Shown piece after piece: positions 41,859 to 62,516 of a stretch of DNA of 64,000 nucleotides. Each line of letters starts with the position of its first letter. The stretch's first letter is position 1. Location: the NCBI GenBank assembly GCA_963457665.1, contig OY735215.1:32284900-32348899 (forward strand), read 5' to 3'. The stretch is from Thysanoteuthis rhombus (Eukaryota > Mollusca > Cephalopoda > Oegopsida > Thysanoteuthidae). The notes under the pieces are model-generated. The model saw only the letters and a program-made list of their open reading frames with translations, ran no database searches and was not told the DNA's origin. Made by a program: the position numbers and the translations under genes.

Positions 41859-42845
41859 ATAAAGAAATGCAAGACGCTGTAGTGAAAACTTATTTCAGAA
41901 TCATCTTGTTCACAAGAATATCGGTTACTGTTCTCGTGAGAAATCAGTGTTCTAGCAAGAAAAGGTTTTTTTTCTCTTTTAAATACATTCAGGCTGGCTG
42001 CCGATATAATTTTATCTTTGAGGCTCTAATTTCTGAATCGTAACAAGCTTGCATTTGCGATGCTTATTCATATCCTCTTCGGAACCGTCATTAACGAAAT
42101 GTTAACAGAATCATTCCCGGCTCTTGTTATCAAAAAAAAAAAAAAAAAGAAAAAAAAAGAAAAATAATAATGTTGTAACTAGTAGTACTGTACACTATTG
42201 AAAGTGACGGGAACCTTTATCTCAAGAGAACTTGGTTAACAACAATGTTTACCTGGTTGTAAGTAACCCAAGATTTACGCAGTTTTCTCTGTAGTGTGCG
42301 CTCCCGGCAAACCTGGTTACATAACACAAAATGTCTATCTTTTATAAAAAAAAAAATTCTCTTGATAGCTGAATCTCAGAAACTAAGCTGAGGTCACGTG
42401 GGAGAGATTTTCGTACAATTCCTCCTGTCGCTGATTAGATAGGGGTTCTCTTAGCAATGTCTGAATTGCAACAAGTTCGTAAGTATTTATCGTATATATT
42501 ATATATTGAATGCAGTGAAAGCTATGTGTGTCAGGAGGAGGAATAGGAGAAAAATGGCAGAAGCTGATGCTCATCAGACAATTTTGAAACACAAAGGATG
42601 AAGGTAACTCAGAAAAACATTCTTTCAGATATATGTAGTTGAATATGAAAAAAAAAAAAAGAAAAAAAAAGAAAAGAGTCGTGGGTGATATTGTTAACAT
42701 TTCGATGTTTATTCGTATCCTCTTCGGAATAAATTTAAACGAAATATAAACAAAATCAACTTGCTTTTGAGAGTTAACTTCACCTAAAAAAAACAAACAA
42801 ACAATTACATGTATCCACACACACTAGTGCCGACACACAGACAGA

Positions 42846-42884
<39 letters not shown>

Positions 42885-42885
<1 letters not shown>

Positions 42886-43085
42886 CAATAAAGACAAAGC
42901 CGAGAATACTTTGTGCGTTGAAAGGTGTACTGGTCTTGACGCCCATTGACGTCGAATATGGTCCTTAGTGTTCCATAGCTGAGGTCTTTTGCCAAAGTAA
43001 CGGACAGATGTACACAGTTTCCCGTAGGTAATTTCGTTAGAATTCGATCAGGCACACACTTACAAAATCGTACTTGTGTGAGCAG
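42885..43085 (-). CDS. Candidate terminal exon, unknown gene
   Basis: After an acceptor-like CTCTTACAG the phase-0 frame stays open for 66 codons to a TGA at 42885-42887. The translation has a coding feel: CKCVPDRILTKLPTGNCVHL, then SVTLAKDLSYGTLRTIFDVN, and a CLY end with several cysteines. No family recognised. The phase does not match the 46775 donor, so if it belongs to the metallopeptidase gene an intermediate exon is missing. Confidence 0.25.
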
Positions 43086-43356
43086 CTGTAAGAGTGTGTG
43101 TGTGTGTTTGTGTGTGTATGTGTACAGCAGTAGCAAGTTTTGCTTTGGTACTGGTAGCCATTGTTTAAAGCTAGATAGAAGCGAATTCAAAGCGATTGAT
43201 TGGCGCAACTTAATCTTTCAGAAGACACGTCTTGAAACTGAAACCACACGAATATTTCCATGTATAATCACACCTTGTATATATGGACAAGGCATTTCGA
43301 ATTAAAAAGACGAGGATTGTATCTTTTTGTATGTATATATTTGTAACTTTCCCCTG

Positions 43357-43357
<1 letters not shown>

Positions 43358-43421
<64 letters not shown>
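43358..43421. repeat. (AT)n microsatellite
   Basis: Pure AT repeat. Confidence 0.95.
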
Positions 43422-43424
<3 letters not shown>

Positions 43425-43731
43425 GAATTTTCTGAGCAATTGTCTTCACAGTTATTGACTGTTAGTTTTCGTAATATTGTTTTGAACACATCGCGGTATA
43501 CGGAGCCGGAAGTCAATTGCAAAGTGAGGCAGTGGCAAAACAAATCCATCCTGTTTTTATAATTATGGGATCAGGAGTGATAGCCACTTGGTTAAATGAT
43601 TGTACTCTCTTCCTAAAGGGAAGTCAACGTTTCATAATAATCTCCACCGGTCGTACACAGATGCAAACAGAATGCGGTCAGTTATAACATCAGGCTTGTT
43701 TACATTACAAAACAACACTATTTATCGTTCT

Positions 43732-43744
43732 ATTATTATTATTA

Positions 43745-43811
<67 letters not shown>

Positions 43812-43842
43812 CATTATTATTATTATCATTATTATTATTATT
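43732..43842. repeat. (ATT)n microsatellite
   Basis: About 37 ATT units with occasional ATC. The poly-Ile frame over it is an artefact. Confidence 0.97.
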
Positions 43843-44558
43843 TTTTTTTGACTGCCTTCGACGACCATTGAGCTCGATGTCGATTCAGTTCCTGTTTATA
43901 GAATTCACGTTATAAAAATGTGCGAATAAATAAATGAATGAATAAGAGAAACTACTCCATCACATTTAGCATTTAATGAAAAAAAACAAACTCTTTTTCC
44001 AGAACGATTTGTAGTGATGGATAAGTAGTAAAAAAATATATATTGAAAAACGTAGCTTCAAGACGACCGGGGATTATTACTGATCGAAGCGTTTTAACTT
44101 CTCTTTAGGATGGAAGCACAGTCCCAACAATAAATGAACTCAAGCTACTTTTTCTTTCTGCCCCACCCCCCAAATTCCAAAATTAAAACTGGAGGATTTT
44201 AGTGGACCGGAGAGTCAAACGGGGTAAAAATTTCCACGATGCCCCTCTCCCGTCCCAAAACTAACTGTCCCAACCAGTGGTACTGGACTTAACCCTTTCA
44301 AGGCTAACCAATTAAGTCTTAAATTTCACTGACCACTCGATACCACCCCAAATTAAGCGTGGAGCTCTCCTGTGAATATATTTAAAAATAATGGAACTCT
44401 CCTGCAAAGAGATTTGTTTTGAAAATGCCTAAAGGTGGAATGGAAATATCTTTGATCAGTAATTATTCCTTTTGATATTGAAATTAAAATTTTTCTTGTA
44501 TGATGGTGCCTAATGCCTGAATTAAATCGTCCAAGTAGACTTCTAAAACATATCTAGG

Positions 44559-44561
<3 letters not shown>

Positions 44562-44647
<86 letters not shown>

Positions 44648-44665
44648 AGCAGTCATAGAAACCTC

Positions 44666-44742
<77 letters not shown>
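44562..44742. repeat. Two (AT)n blocks flanking a 26-bp spacer
   Basis: AT runs at 44562-44644 and 44670-44742 are separated by a short unique piece with CCCAG at its left and CGGGA at its right, so the spacer ends can pair. Confidence 0.95.
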
Positions 44743-44744
<2 letters not shown>

Positions 44745-45276
44745 TTCGGGAGTCTTGAAAGGGTTAATTGAAAGCGTCAAAGGATTTGGGGGCCACTCTA
44801 AACGCAAATGTTCGGTCGGTGGTTATAAATGATCCAATTCTGAAGCAGTAACCCCTGTTGTGTGTGCGTCTGGTACCCCTGGTAATACTCCTCACTCGAC
44901 AAAAAATGACCGATAATCTTTCAAAATATTTTTTTTTTTTTGGTGGTTGCACCTCAGAAATCGTGGGATAGATTTACATGCAAGTCCTCATGCCGCTGTT
45001 TAAATAGGGCCTTCCATTGGTGTATATATAGCTCAACAGTTCAAAGAGCCGGGGGTCTTGTTTATGTAAGTGGGCACGGGCTTCTTTCTCCGTCTTACAG
45101 ATTACAGTCTGGTTGCACCTGGGATGAAAGAACAGAAAAAAAATAAAATAGTGTCAGTTAACGTTCCCAATTGTTGGAAGAAATTTTTGAAAAAAAAAAA
45201 AAAAATAAAATAAAATAAAAAAAAGGTTGTTGACTGCTCAGCATAAATCAAAACCTGTATAATTTGGAAGACCTAC

Positions 45277-45292
45277 CATTTCCCGGCGCCAT
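45277..45292 (-). other. Possible 16-nt start exon (ATG, donor GTAGGT)
   Basis: The minus strand reads GCAAAAGATGGCGCCGGGAA then ATG|GTAGGT. The start context is good and the upstream 100 bases are relatively rich in CpG. No downstream exon could be joined to it, so it stays a suggestion. Confidence 0.12.
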
Positions 45293-45414
45293 CTTTTGCG
45301 CAATATTAGGGTAATCTTAGAAGTGTCTTTGATGTTTCCCGGGAAGGAAACCGAAAGGAAAGCGTCAGTATTTTCTATAACGCACTTTCGCTCAACTACA
45401 ATATCGCATAGCTA

Positions 45415-45990
45415 CATTGCATCATCATCATCATCAGCATCATCATCCTTTTAGCGCCCGTGATTTGACATAGATCTTCCGCGAGATTCGTCAGACCTCT
45501 CTATCACGGGCGTCGCAGAGCCTATACTTTCTGAACTCCAGCTCGTTTCACCGTCTTATATTCTGCCAGCCACGGTCTCGCATGAGATCTCTGGGAATCC
45601 ACTTTGTGAGTCGTGATGTCCAGCAATTGTCTGGCATTCTCGTCACAAGACCAGCCAATTGCCACTTGAGTTTTTTTTAACAATTTCTATGATATCTCGG
45701 ATTCCAGTTCTTTTCCATAATATATTGTATCGTCTCGTGATCTCTCAATTCTTTTATGTGCATATTGCAAGGTTATCGGTTTGCGGGTCAGTCTCTAGGT
45801 TAGGTTCTATGTTTCAGCCCCATAAGTGACTATCTGGAAGATGAATTGGTTGTATGCCCTTCTTTTTAGGTTTAATGGAATTTTCTTGTTCTCGAAGGTT
45901 GAATTTGTTCTATTGAAGGCTTGCCATCCTGGAGTGATTCTTCGCTTGATTTTGTCTTCATAGTAGATTCTTATTTCTTAGTCGGATACT
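45415..45990 (-). pseudogene. LINE (non-LTR retrotransposon) 3' end, copy 1
   Basis: The reverse complement encodes RRITPGWQAFNRTNSTFENK, then LKRRAYNQFIFQIVTYGAET, then a KLKWQ-like/TRMPDNCWTSRLTKWIPRDL stretch. This is the typical C-terminal third of a LINE reverse transcriptase polyprotein. Frames are broken by stops. The element ends in a (GAT)n run (ATC on the plus strand, 45420-45450). Confidence 0.8.
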
Positions 45991-46059
45991 TTATCAATTA
46001 GAGCACAGGTGGAATCTATTGCAAGGGTAACTATGACTTGACATCACATCAACCGCAGC

Positions 46060-46410
46060 GTCAAAATTTGAAGTCATGAAAATCGATCGAAGAAGAAATA
46101 TGGTCAGAATAAATTCTATTTATGATATCACTGGCGTTTTCCACCGGAAAACATCCAAAATAGAGTAAAAACATCTTGGATTATGTGGATAATGGAGAAT
46201 CTAGATGTTATTGATTAACTATAAATATCAAAATAAAAACTTTAAGAAAAAAAAAAGAAAAAAATATTTAGAGAGGTCTAATGGGGTACTCATGCCAATT
46301 TTCGAGTCTGAAGACAAAATGCTATGGCCAGGAGCGCTGGAGCACGCAAACAAACACACACACATAAAAAAAAGATAGAACCCTCACCACCTTTGGTGGC
46401 AAAAGTTGTT
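46060..46410 (+). repeat. Dispersed repeat R1, copy 3 (plus)
   Basis: Shares ATATGGTCAGAATAAATTCT, ATCACTGGCGTTTTCCACCG, CTCATGCCAATTTTCGAGTC and ACAAAATGCTATGGCCAGGA-type blocks with the copies at 24495 and 14425. No coding capacity seen. Confidence 0.65.
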
Positions 46411-46774
46411 GAATTCAAACATCTAATTGAACAGAACGAGTGATGATCCTTAGATAGTTACTATGAAATTAAAATTGAAATACGAGATTCGAAGAAGTTG
46501 ACAGTTAACCTACTCGGTACTTTGTAGCACAGTGACAAATTTAGATGAACAATTGTTAGTTGATTGATAAGCAAATAACAATGACTAAAACCTAAATATC
46601 TGGGGTTAGAACATCAGATGTCGATAGCAGTTTCAAATCGTTAATATTTTCCCATGAAAAGCTAAATTTATCCGTAAGTACCTTTCCCAGACTGATATAA
46701 GAAAGAACCTGAAAATAATCGTCTTCCACTTGAAGATTCCAGGAGTGGTGGAAAGGTTATGGGTCTATACTTAC

Positions 46775-55634
<8,860 letters not shown>

Positions 55635-57400
55635 CTGAAATGAGAATCAGATGCGCTTATTAAATATCTGTGAATATCGTACATACTTGTGTAAGAGTCC
55701 AAAGTTTAGACTATTTTTTGAGGTTAAATTCATGGCGTCGACAGTTATATGGATACTACTTTCGAGGGGATGAAATTCCCACTACAGTCCAAAACACCGT
55801 AGTAATAAGCAGAAGCCTAAATGATCTCCGAATGAATAAAAAAAACCCCCAAAATAATGAAGTAAAGTAATAATACAGATGTTTCTACGCATCAATACAC
55901 GTCATTTAAAAAAAAACACATAGATAAGACCGTGTAGCTTTTATAAATCTTTACACCTGATCTATTACTCCATTACTCTCAGCAAACTGGCTAAATAGAA
56001 ATTTGAAGCTCATAATTACATCGTATCGTCACTTATCAATACTGTGGACATGATCGGTGCCGGCAAGCAGACGAAGCAGAAATGAAACACTTCAAAAGAA
56101 ATACACATCACGACTGGATTCGGGAGCAATGGATCATATAGATAGTGCAGGTCAATATTAAAAGTAACTACCGGTATTTATAATAGCGACGCAGCCTTAT
56201 CTGTGATTCCTCAATAATGTATCAGAACACAAGAGAATTGAATTTCCTCTCCGTAACATTTATGTCCAAGACAATACATCGATTTACAAAAGTTTATTTG
56301 TTGTTTGTGAAGAACGAGGGTCGACTTTTACATGAGATGCATGCAAAAATCCAATTCGTTTCGCAAAAAAAGTGGGGTGACTTTTGCATGAGGTCGACTT
56401 TCCCACGAGAATATACTGTATTTGAAAACACATTTATACTACAGGGATAAAATTTCACAACTACAAGGATGAATTAATTGCAATTATAGACATGATTCTT
56501 TCGAACCAGTTTCTTAGTCTTTTTTTCGTTACAGTGTCCCGGCGCAATACCCCCCCACCAGTTTTCCTCTGGTGTTTGTTGCATCCTATGATCTTCCTAC
56601 AGCGGTATCTTGTTCTCATTCATATCAGTCAGATCCGGTATTAACACCAGGGAATTTCAGGACTTGTGACCGTCTATTCTTCTTCTTATCCAGTAGGCCT
56701 TGTCCAATCTCTACTGCAAGGAAGATGTTGACAGCAACAAGTATTGAAATTCGCTAGAAATGACACCAGGTATAGAACTGATAACAGCTAACAGCTAGGG
56801 ATCAAATAAATATTTTTTCGACATTCATGTAAGGTTAATTGCATTCGATAGACATCTGAAGAAAGCTGGAGGCGATAGTGATCGTAATATCTTGATAAAA
56901 GTAACCAAGACAAAGAAACCAGTCTAAATGAATCGAAGTATACTGATGTACGTGCACAAATTGCAATGAACCAGTTGTTCTGAAACTTTGAAAACCCGAA
57001 GCCCCCCTTCTATAAAGGAGGTATTCTGGTGGATTCTTAATTTCAGTATTTAGTTTGTTTTTAGACTGTAATTAATTAAATCCAATACTAATACACTTTT
57101 GAATTGAAAAAAAAAATCATTTTAATTTCAAATTGATTGCATTTATACGAATCCCAATCGATGATATAGGTCTGTTTACCATAATTACGTTTTCGATACT
57201 TGTGCAATGGATGACTCATCCAGTGGAGCCCGACCGTAGAGTTCCTGATCTTTCGTCTTGTACGGCACTGTGCTTATTATTCAGCTCAGTCATCCTAATT
57301 TTAGATCAAAGTATTCATTTTGATTTTCAACCGTCGATCCTCGGCCATTATCTGACAGCGACCAGGGATTCGCAAACCATAGTTTCGATACCACTGCTTT
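55635..57400. other. Region upstream of metallopeptidase exon A; no exon found
   Basis: I looked on the minus strand for a signal-peptide exon ending in phase 1 and found none that convinced. The stretch 56600-56700 is a dispersed repeat fragment related to 34620-34720. Confidence 0.45.
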
Positions 57401-57404
57401 AAAA

Positions 57405-57406
57405 TA

Positions 57407-57441
<35 letters not shown>

Positions 57442-57775
57442 TATCATCATCATCACCATCATCATCAGTCTTTTATAATCCGCCGTTGGACATAGACCTT
57501 CACCAGGATCTACCACAATTCTCTATCATGGGTGTCGCAGAACCATTATTTTCTGAATTTGTCTAGTTCAAATCTCCATCTTGTATTCCGTCGACTTCAG
57601 TTTCGCATGTGATCTCTGGGGATTCATATTGTGAGTTGCGATGTTCATCAGTTATCTGCCATTCTTGCAACATAGCCTGCCCATTGCCATTTGAGTTTTG
57701 AATTGATTTATGATGTCTTGGACATCCGTTTTCTTTCTGATATACTGTGCTATCTTATGATCTCTCCATCTGAGG
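57405..57775 (-). pseudogene. LINE 3' end, copy 2, with (GAT)n tail
   Basis: The reverse complement contains GGCAATGGGCAGGCTATGTT (the W/GHVARMADN region) and the same downstream sequence as 63175-63425 and 45415-45700. It ends in an (ATC)n run on the plus strand at 57407-57470. Frames are broken. Confidence 0.8.
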
Positions 57776-58020
57776 TTGAGCATGATTCTCCCATGCGCGC
57801 GTTTCTCATCAATAAAGACCTAAAAGACAACGTGGTAGGCTTTAAAGCTATCTCAGACCGCAAAGCCAGCGTCACCATACAACTCCCCAAAAGTTACCAG
57901 CTAAATGTCATCCAAGTCTACGCCCCAACTTCGCACTCAACCAGAGAAGAAATAAACAACTTCTACGATGACTTAAACTCCTTATTACAATATTCATCAA
58001 TGCTTAATATATCTCTTTAA
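57776..58020 (+). pseudogene. LINE endonuclease-domain fragment
   Basis: The plus strand encodes GFKAISDRKASVTIQLPKSY, then QLNVIQVYAPTSHSTREEIN and FYDDLNSLL. The QVYAPTS motif is characteristic of the apurinic-endonuclease domain of LINE polyproteins. It abuts, in the opposite orientation, the LINE 3' end at 57405-57775. Confidence 0.75.
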
Positions 58021-58269
58021 ACTCAACTGTCAGTTTTTAATGCTGTTCACTTTCTGATTCATTTGGTTTTTATATGTAGAAAGTTTTCACTTTGAGCTAC
58101 GAACATTTAGGGATGAAACGTTTCAATCCACACTTTCATTTACATACAATGCGACTTTATAACGCAACTCCCCTTTTCTGTGTATAAAATGCACGGATAT
58201 ATTTTGTTTTCATGCAAACCACCATCCCCTTTTATATTACTCATTAAAGGCGTGAAACAATCATGTTTA

Positions 58270-58610
58270 ATTATTAATTTTGACTAGTTTTATCGTCATC
58301 CTAACCCTCAGTTGCCCTCCATCACAACTTCGAGTTGCACCGTTATCCCACGGCTGCGACCAAACAGCACGACCGGAGAACAAATAGCAAGCCCACGGTG
58401 AGAATCGTCATACTAAACCCTCTGGCAAGAGGAAGCCCAGCACACGCCTGGTCGGTTTTAACCACACAGCGACGGGATACTTTGTAGTTGAAAGGAAGCT
58501 GATTTAACACCACAAACCCCAACTCCCTACATCCGATATTCCACGCTTGTTGATGTTCATTATGTACTTCATACAAGAGTGAATAGAAAAAAAAAAGATA
58601 CGTTGAATTT
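58270..58610. mobile_element. Partial MITE related to 6747-6998
   Basis: Left end ATTATTAATTTTGACTAGTT, then TCGTCATCCTAACCCTCAGT and TCACAACTT, as in the 6747 element. The matching right end is not evident. No protein is encoded. Confidence 0.45.
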
Positions 58611-59308
58611 AGACCATTTTAGAAGACAGTGTAAAACCTGGATTTAGATATCATTGCCCATTTAAGTCGAAGTAAAAGTGACAGATGTACTGCATTAGCG
58701 GTTACTTTATTGATATAGATAAAATTGTCAAATCATTACACTTGCATATGAAGTGATCCCTCATTTTGGTTATAAAATCGAATACAAAATGTCTCGCAAT
58801 GTACACTTATAAATACTGTAAACCACAGCACTGTAATTAGAATCTTCTCTTCCTTATTCCCAGTCTTCCACTGAAACAAACGTTGAACAAGCTCTAGGGA
58901 TAGAGAGTGAGATAAAAACTGGTTAAAAATGAATGAAGAAAATGCTTCATCCCAGGATTCAAATAAACTTCAGATTCTTGTGGGCAGTTTCTAAGCTTAG
59001 CCAAGTTTGGCATAGTAATGATCAAACCCACCACAGGTCAATATGGCGACCTTGCTGACAAATGGTCTCTTTCTTGGCGATGATATTCTATATATTCAAT
59101 GCTTCTATCATCTACCAGGGAAACTGCGCCCAGAACGTTCATTAGATAACATTTGCACAACAAACAGGGTCAGGGGTCTGCTTTTGCAGATTACGTCCTT
59201 GGGGCAATAACGACGACAATAAAACAAAAGTAGGACAGGCTGATCGGTGGCATGTCAGCTTTTATTCATGGACAAGTTGCTATATTGTAGGAAAATGATA
59301 ACCACGTG

Positions 59309-59309
59309 A

Positions 59310-59362
<53 letters not shown>

Positions 59363-59496
59363 TAAAATATGAGCTATAGAGAGTGAGACAGACTCGGGAG
59401 TAAAGTGTATAAAAGTTAAGTTTATTTATCTTTATATGTTTTTTATTAATGGTCTAGACATGTTTCCGGAGGTATTCCCATCTTCAGTAATGTGTG

Positions 59497-59500
<4 letters not shown>
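59309..59500 (-). repeat. Repeat unit R3 with CTGAAGA...GAAAC, minus copy
   Basis: The reverse complement reads ACTGAAGATGGGAATACCTC, CGGAAACATGTCTAGACC, then AAGATAAATAAACTTAAC, then GTCTGTCTCACTCTCTATAG and an (AT)n run. Parallels 62331-62515. It is flanked by (AC)n and (AT)n. Confidence 0.65.
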
Positions 59501-59531
<31 letters not shown>

Positions 59532-59814
59532 TTAAGAACTTATAAGTTTGATGTGGAACATGAGTCCACCATCTGGAGCTTTGCTTTGTGAGCAAAAAAT
59601 GGTATTCCATCTGCCGAGGGAATCCTGTTGCGTGAGAGAAAGTCATATATATATATATATATATATAATCATCTGTTTTAAGTCCACTGCTGAACGAAGG
59701 CCTTTCCCATCTCCTTCCACAACACGCATGATTGCACTATGACTATGATGATCCACTGATAACCTAATTTTGATTTTGATTTCTAGTGGGGTCATTCATA
59801 TGTAGATTTTTGGC

Positions 59815-59950
59815 GCCGATCTTGGTGTAATGGTTAACGTGTTCTCCTCACTGATAAATTATCTGGTGTAATGAGTTAAATCCTTACTGGGTGCCCCACT
59901 ACCGTGACCTTGGTTTTCCCAGAGATAATTGGTTTATAAGAAAGCCGTTA
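59815..59950 (+). repeat. tRNA-derived SINE-like repeat
   Basis: TGGTGTAATGGTTAACG (A-box-like) is followed about 40 bases later by GAGTTAAATCC (B-box-like), then GTGACCTTGGTTTTCCCAG. Same family as 47720-47885. Confidence 0.55.
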
Positions 59951-59959
59951 CTAGACAAG

Positions 59960-60690
59960 ACATCTTCATATCGTATCACATATAGTTTCAGATATACATT
60001 TAGCAGCCGACATGCAAGTGGGGAAATTCCAGGAACTTTGCACAATTGATTTCGTTGTGAGGTTTTTGTACCCCTTTCCGAACTAAAAAGAAACCTCTAA
60101 CCAGCGAGCATTCCTCCATATAGTATCAATCATTGTGTAATATTTATTCGGTTGCTGATAAGTGAGTAGAAAAAATTCCATGGACCCTCTACGACCAACT
60201 TCCTTGATGGATTTTTTTATATACCTTTCTGAACGTCCTGTGTGTTATCCGTCGTTTACAAAATGAGCGCGGGTTGGACCCATTACATTATGACTCATGA
60301 CAGATTTCCCGTCACATCACGTAATACAACACACATGATGTTCTAGGAGTAACATCCTCTGCCAGATCTGAAATAATCGAAGTCAGTGAAGTGAAGAACA
60401 AGGTGAAGCGTGAGTCATTGTCCATGTCGGTAGTGAAAACTGACCAGTCCTTATAAATATTTGTTTAGGGATCCTCTTTCGTTTCTATAGCTGTCTGGAA
60501 TAACTTGATCACAGATGTTTCTAAACACATCCTGAACGGGCCACAGGATTTAAACTTGATACTACTTAGTTTATATTAATTTGGGATGTGGGGGAATGAT
60601 GCTCCAGACAACATGCACGCAAATCTACTATATATACTATTAAAAAAATTTGACCAACGCGATGTATATATCTACTAACATGCACACGCA
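59960..60690. other. Intergenic, no gene seen
   Basis: No coding or repeat signal that I can name on either strand. Confidence 0.4.
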
Positions 60691-60696
60691 CACAAA

Positions 60697-60699
<3 letters not shown>

Positions 60700-60770
<71 letters not shown>
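60700..60770. repeat. Compound (CA)n-(TA)n microsatellite
   Basis: CA run followed by TA run. Confidence 0.95.
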
Positions 60771-60776
<6 letters not shown>

Positions 60777-60784
60777 CATATATA

Positions 60785-61025
60785 TTGTAAATTGCATCAT
60801 ATCACATGGAATCGTATTTGAGATGTTTTCCCGTCGTTACACGGTTAATATATCACTCACCCCAGACAACGTGGATAGATTAAACAATTAAAGAAAATGG
60901 GCATGCGACAGGATTTTCTTTAATTGCTTATTCAATTTACGCTGTCTAGGACGAGTGATATATTAACCGTTTAATGACGGGAAATCGTCTCAAATAAGTT
61001 TATATATAATATAACGCAATTTATA
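60785..61025. repeat. Long foldback element, about 110-bp arms
   Basis: Arms 60785-60898 and 60913-61025 are imperfect inverted copies: CGTTACACGGTTAATATATC against GATATATTAACCGTTTAATG, and CAATTAAAGAAAAT against ATTTTCTTTAATTG. The loop is about 14 bases. No protein is encoded, and it is flanked on both sides by CA/TA microsatellites. Confidence 0.85.
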
Positions 61026-61060
61026 ATCTATTCTCTCGGACCAAATATGTCCATTCCCGA

Positions 61061-61063
<3 letters not shown>

Positions 61064-61123
<60 letters not shown>

Positions 61124-61160
61124 CGTGTGAGTGTGTGTGTGTGTGTGTGTGTGCGCGTGT
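61064..61160. repeat. Compound (TA)n-(TG)n microsatellite
   Basis: TA run followed by a TG run with a few substitutions. Confidence 0.95.
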
Positions 61161-62210
61161 GCGTGCGCTCGTGCGTATTCTTGTACAAATGGTCCCACTA
61201 AGTTGCTATTCCTTTTAACCGATATCCCATTCAACAAGAGTCCACAGTAAATACGTATATGAGTAGAAATATCCGGCCTCAAATTCACTACATTATACTT
61301 GGTTCCAATTGCAGTAAGAGAGATGCTGACAATTTTCACTTGATCCGGGAATATTGATTTAATCAGAATTGTTGTATCCAAATCAATTCAGAAGATAGTT
61401 CTATTCAACTATTGAAACACATAAGCAAAAGATCACAATTATGTGACGTAAAATAAATTTTTATCCTTACAATTAAATGAAAACTCTGTGAAGAAATACA
61501 TTAAAAAAAAATACATTTACAAATTTACGTAATAACTTTTTTGATCAAAAACTTTCTGTCAAGGATAACCGGTGTTCCCCGCGGAAAATAATTACAAGTA
61601 TAACGACACAGGGAACAATATGTTCTTCAATATTCTTTTCTTCTTGCACATCTGAATAAACGAAAAAAAGATTATATACACTATTAAACATAAAATATGT
61701 AGCTGCTACCGAAAACATATTCAGATACACAAAACAAATTACATTGTCCCTTAATTTGACAAAGATTCTGGACACACAATATTATATACACGTCTAACTT
61801 AAGAACGTCCAGAGATATGGCCACCAATTCTTCTGTGGTTATTCTTAGGGCCTCGCAGCAGTTTTTTTCGCATATTGGTCTTTGAAAATTTGGCTGTCGG
61901 CTTGGACGTGTGAACTACTAACGCCAAAAGTTGAAAATTTCCAAATCTCAGGCAAATCGATTTACTGTTCTGATCTTTTAATAAATCATGAATTTGGTCT
62001 TATCCCAAGTTATGCACAGCCATTTAAAAAAAATCGTTTCGAAAAAAAGTGAAAATCATCTAATTAGATGAATGATATCAAAAACTTTAAACTGTTTTCT
62101 AATTTTATTGTTTTATTGGATATTTCGTTGAATTTTTGTTGAAAATGTTATGGTTAATACTTCGTTGAACAACCATAATTGTTTTTAGCATACTTTGAAC
62201 CAAACAATAG
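61161..62210. other. Intergenic, no gene seen
   Basis: AT-rich. The minus-strand frame at 61545-61775 is hydrophobic but shows no family features or splice support. Confidence 0.4.
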
Positions 62211-62218
62211 GGGAATTT

Positions 62219-62232
62219 ATACATACATACAT

Positions 62233-62330
<98 letters not shown>
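62219..62330. repeat. Compound (CATA)n-(CA)n-(TA)n microsatellite
   Basis: Three adjoining simple repeats that run into repeat unit R3. Confidence 0.95.
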
Positions 62331-62455
62331 TCACACAGCACACACCACTGAAGATGGGAAGAATCCCGAAACATGTCTGGACAATTTACATCTAAGGATA
62401 AATAAACCTTACCTCTAAACACCTTCTCCTAAGTCCGTCTCACTCTCTACAGTAC

Positions 62456-62515
<60 letters not shown>
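62331..62515 (+). repeat. Repeat unit R3 with CTGAAGA...CGAAAC, plus copy
   Basis: Contains ACTGAAGATGGGAAGAATCC, then CGAAACATGTCTGGAC, GGATAAATAAACCTTACC, GTCCGTCTCACTCTCTACAG and an (AT)n run. CTGAAGA is at 62348-62354 and CGAAAC at 62367-62372. Confidence 0.7.

Positions 62516-62516
<1 letters not shown>

Noticed and set aside
43600..43851. Open frame with a long poly-Ile run
   Set aside because: It is the (ATT)n microsatellite at 43732-43842.
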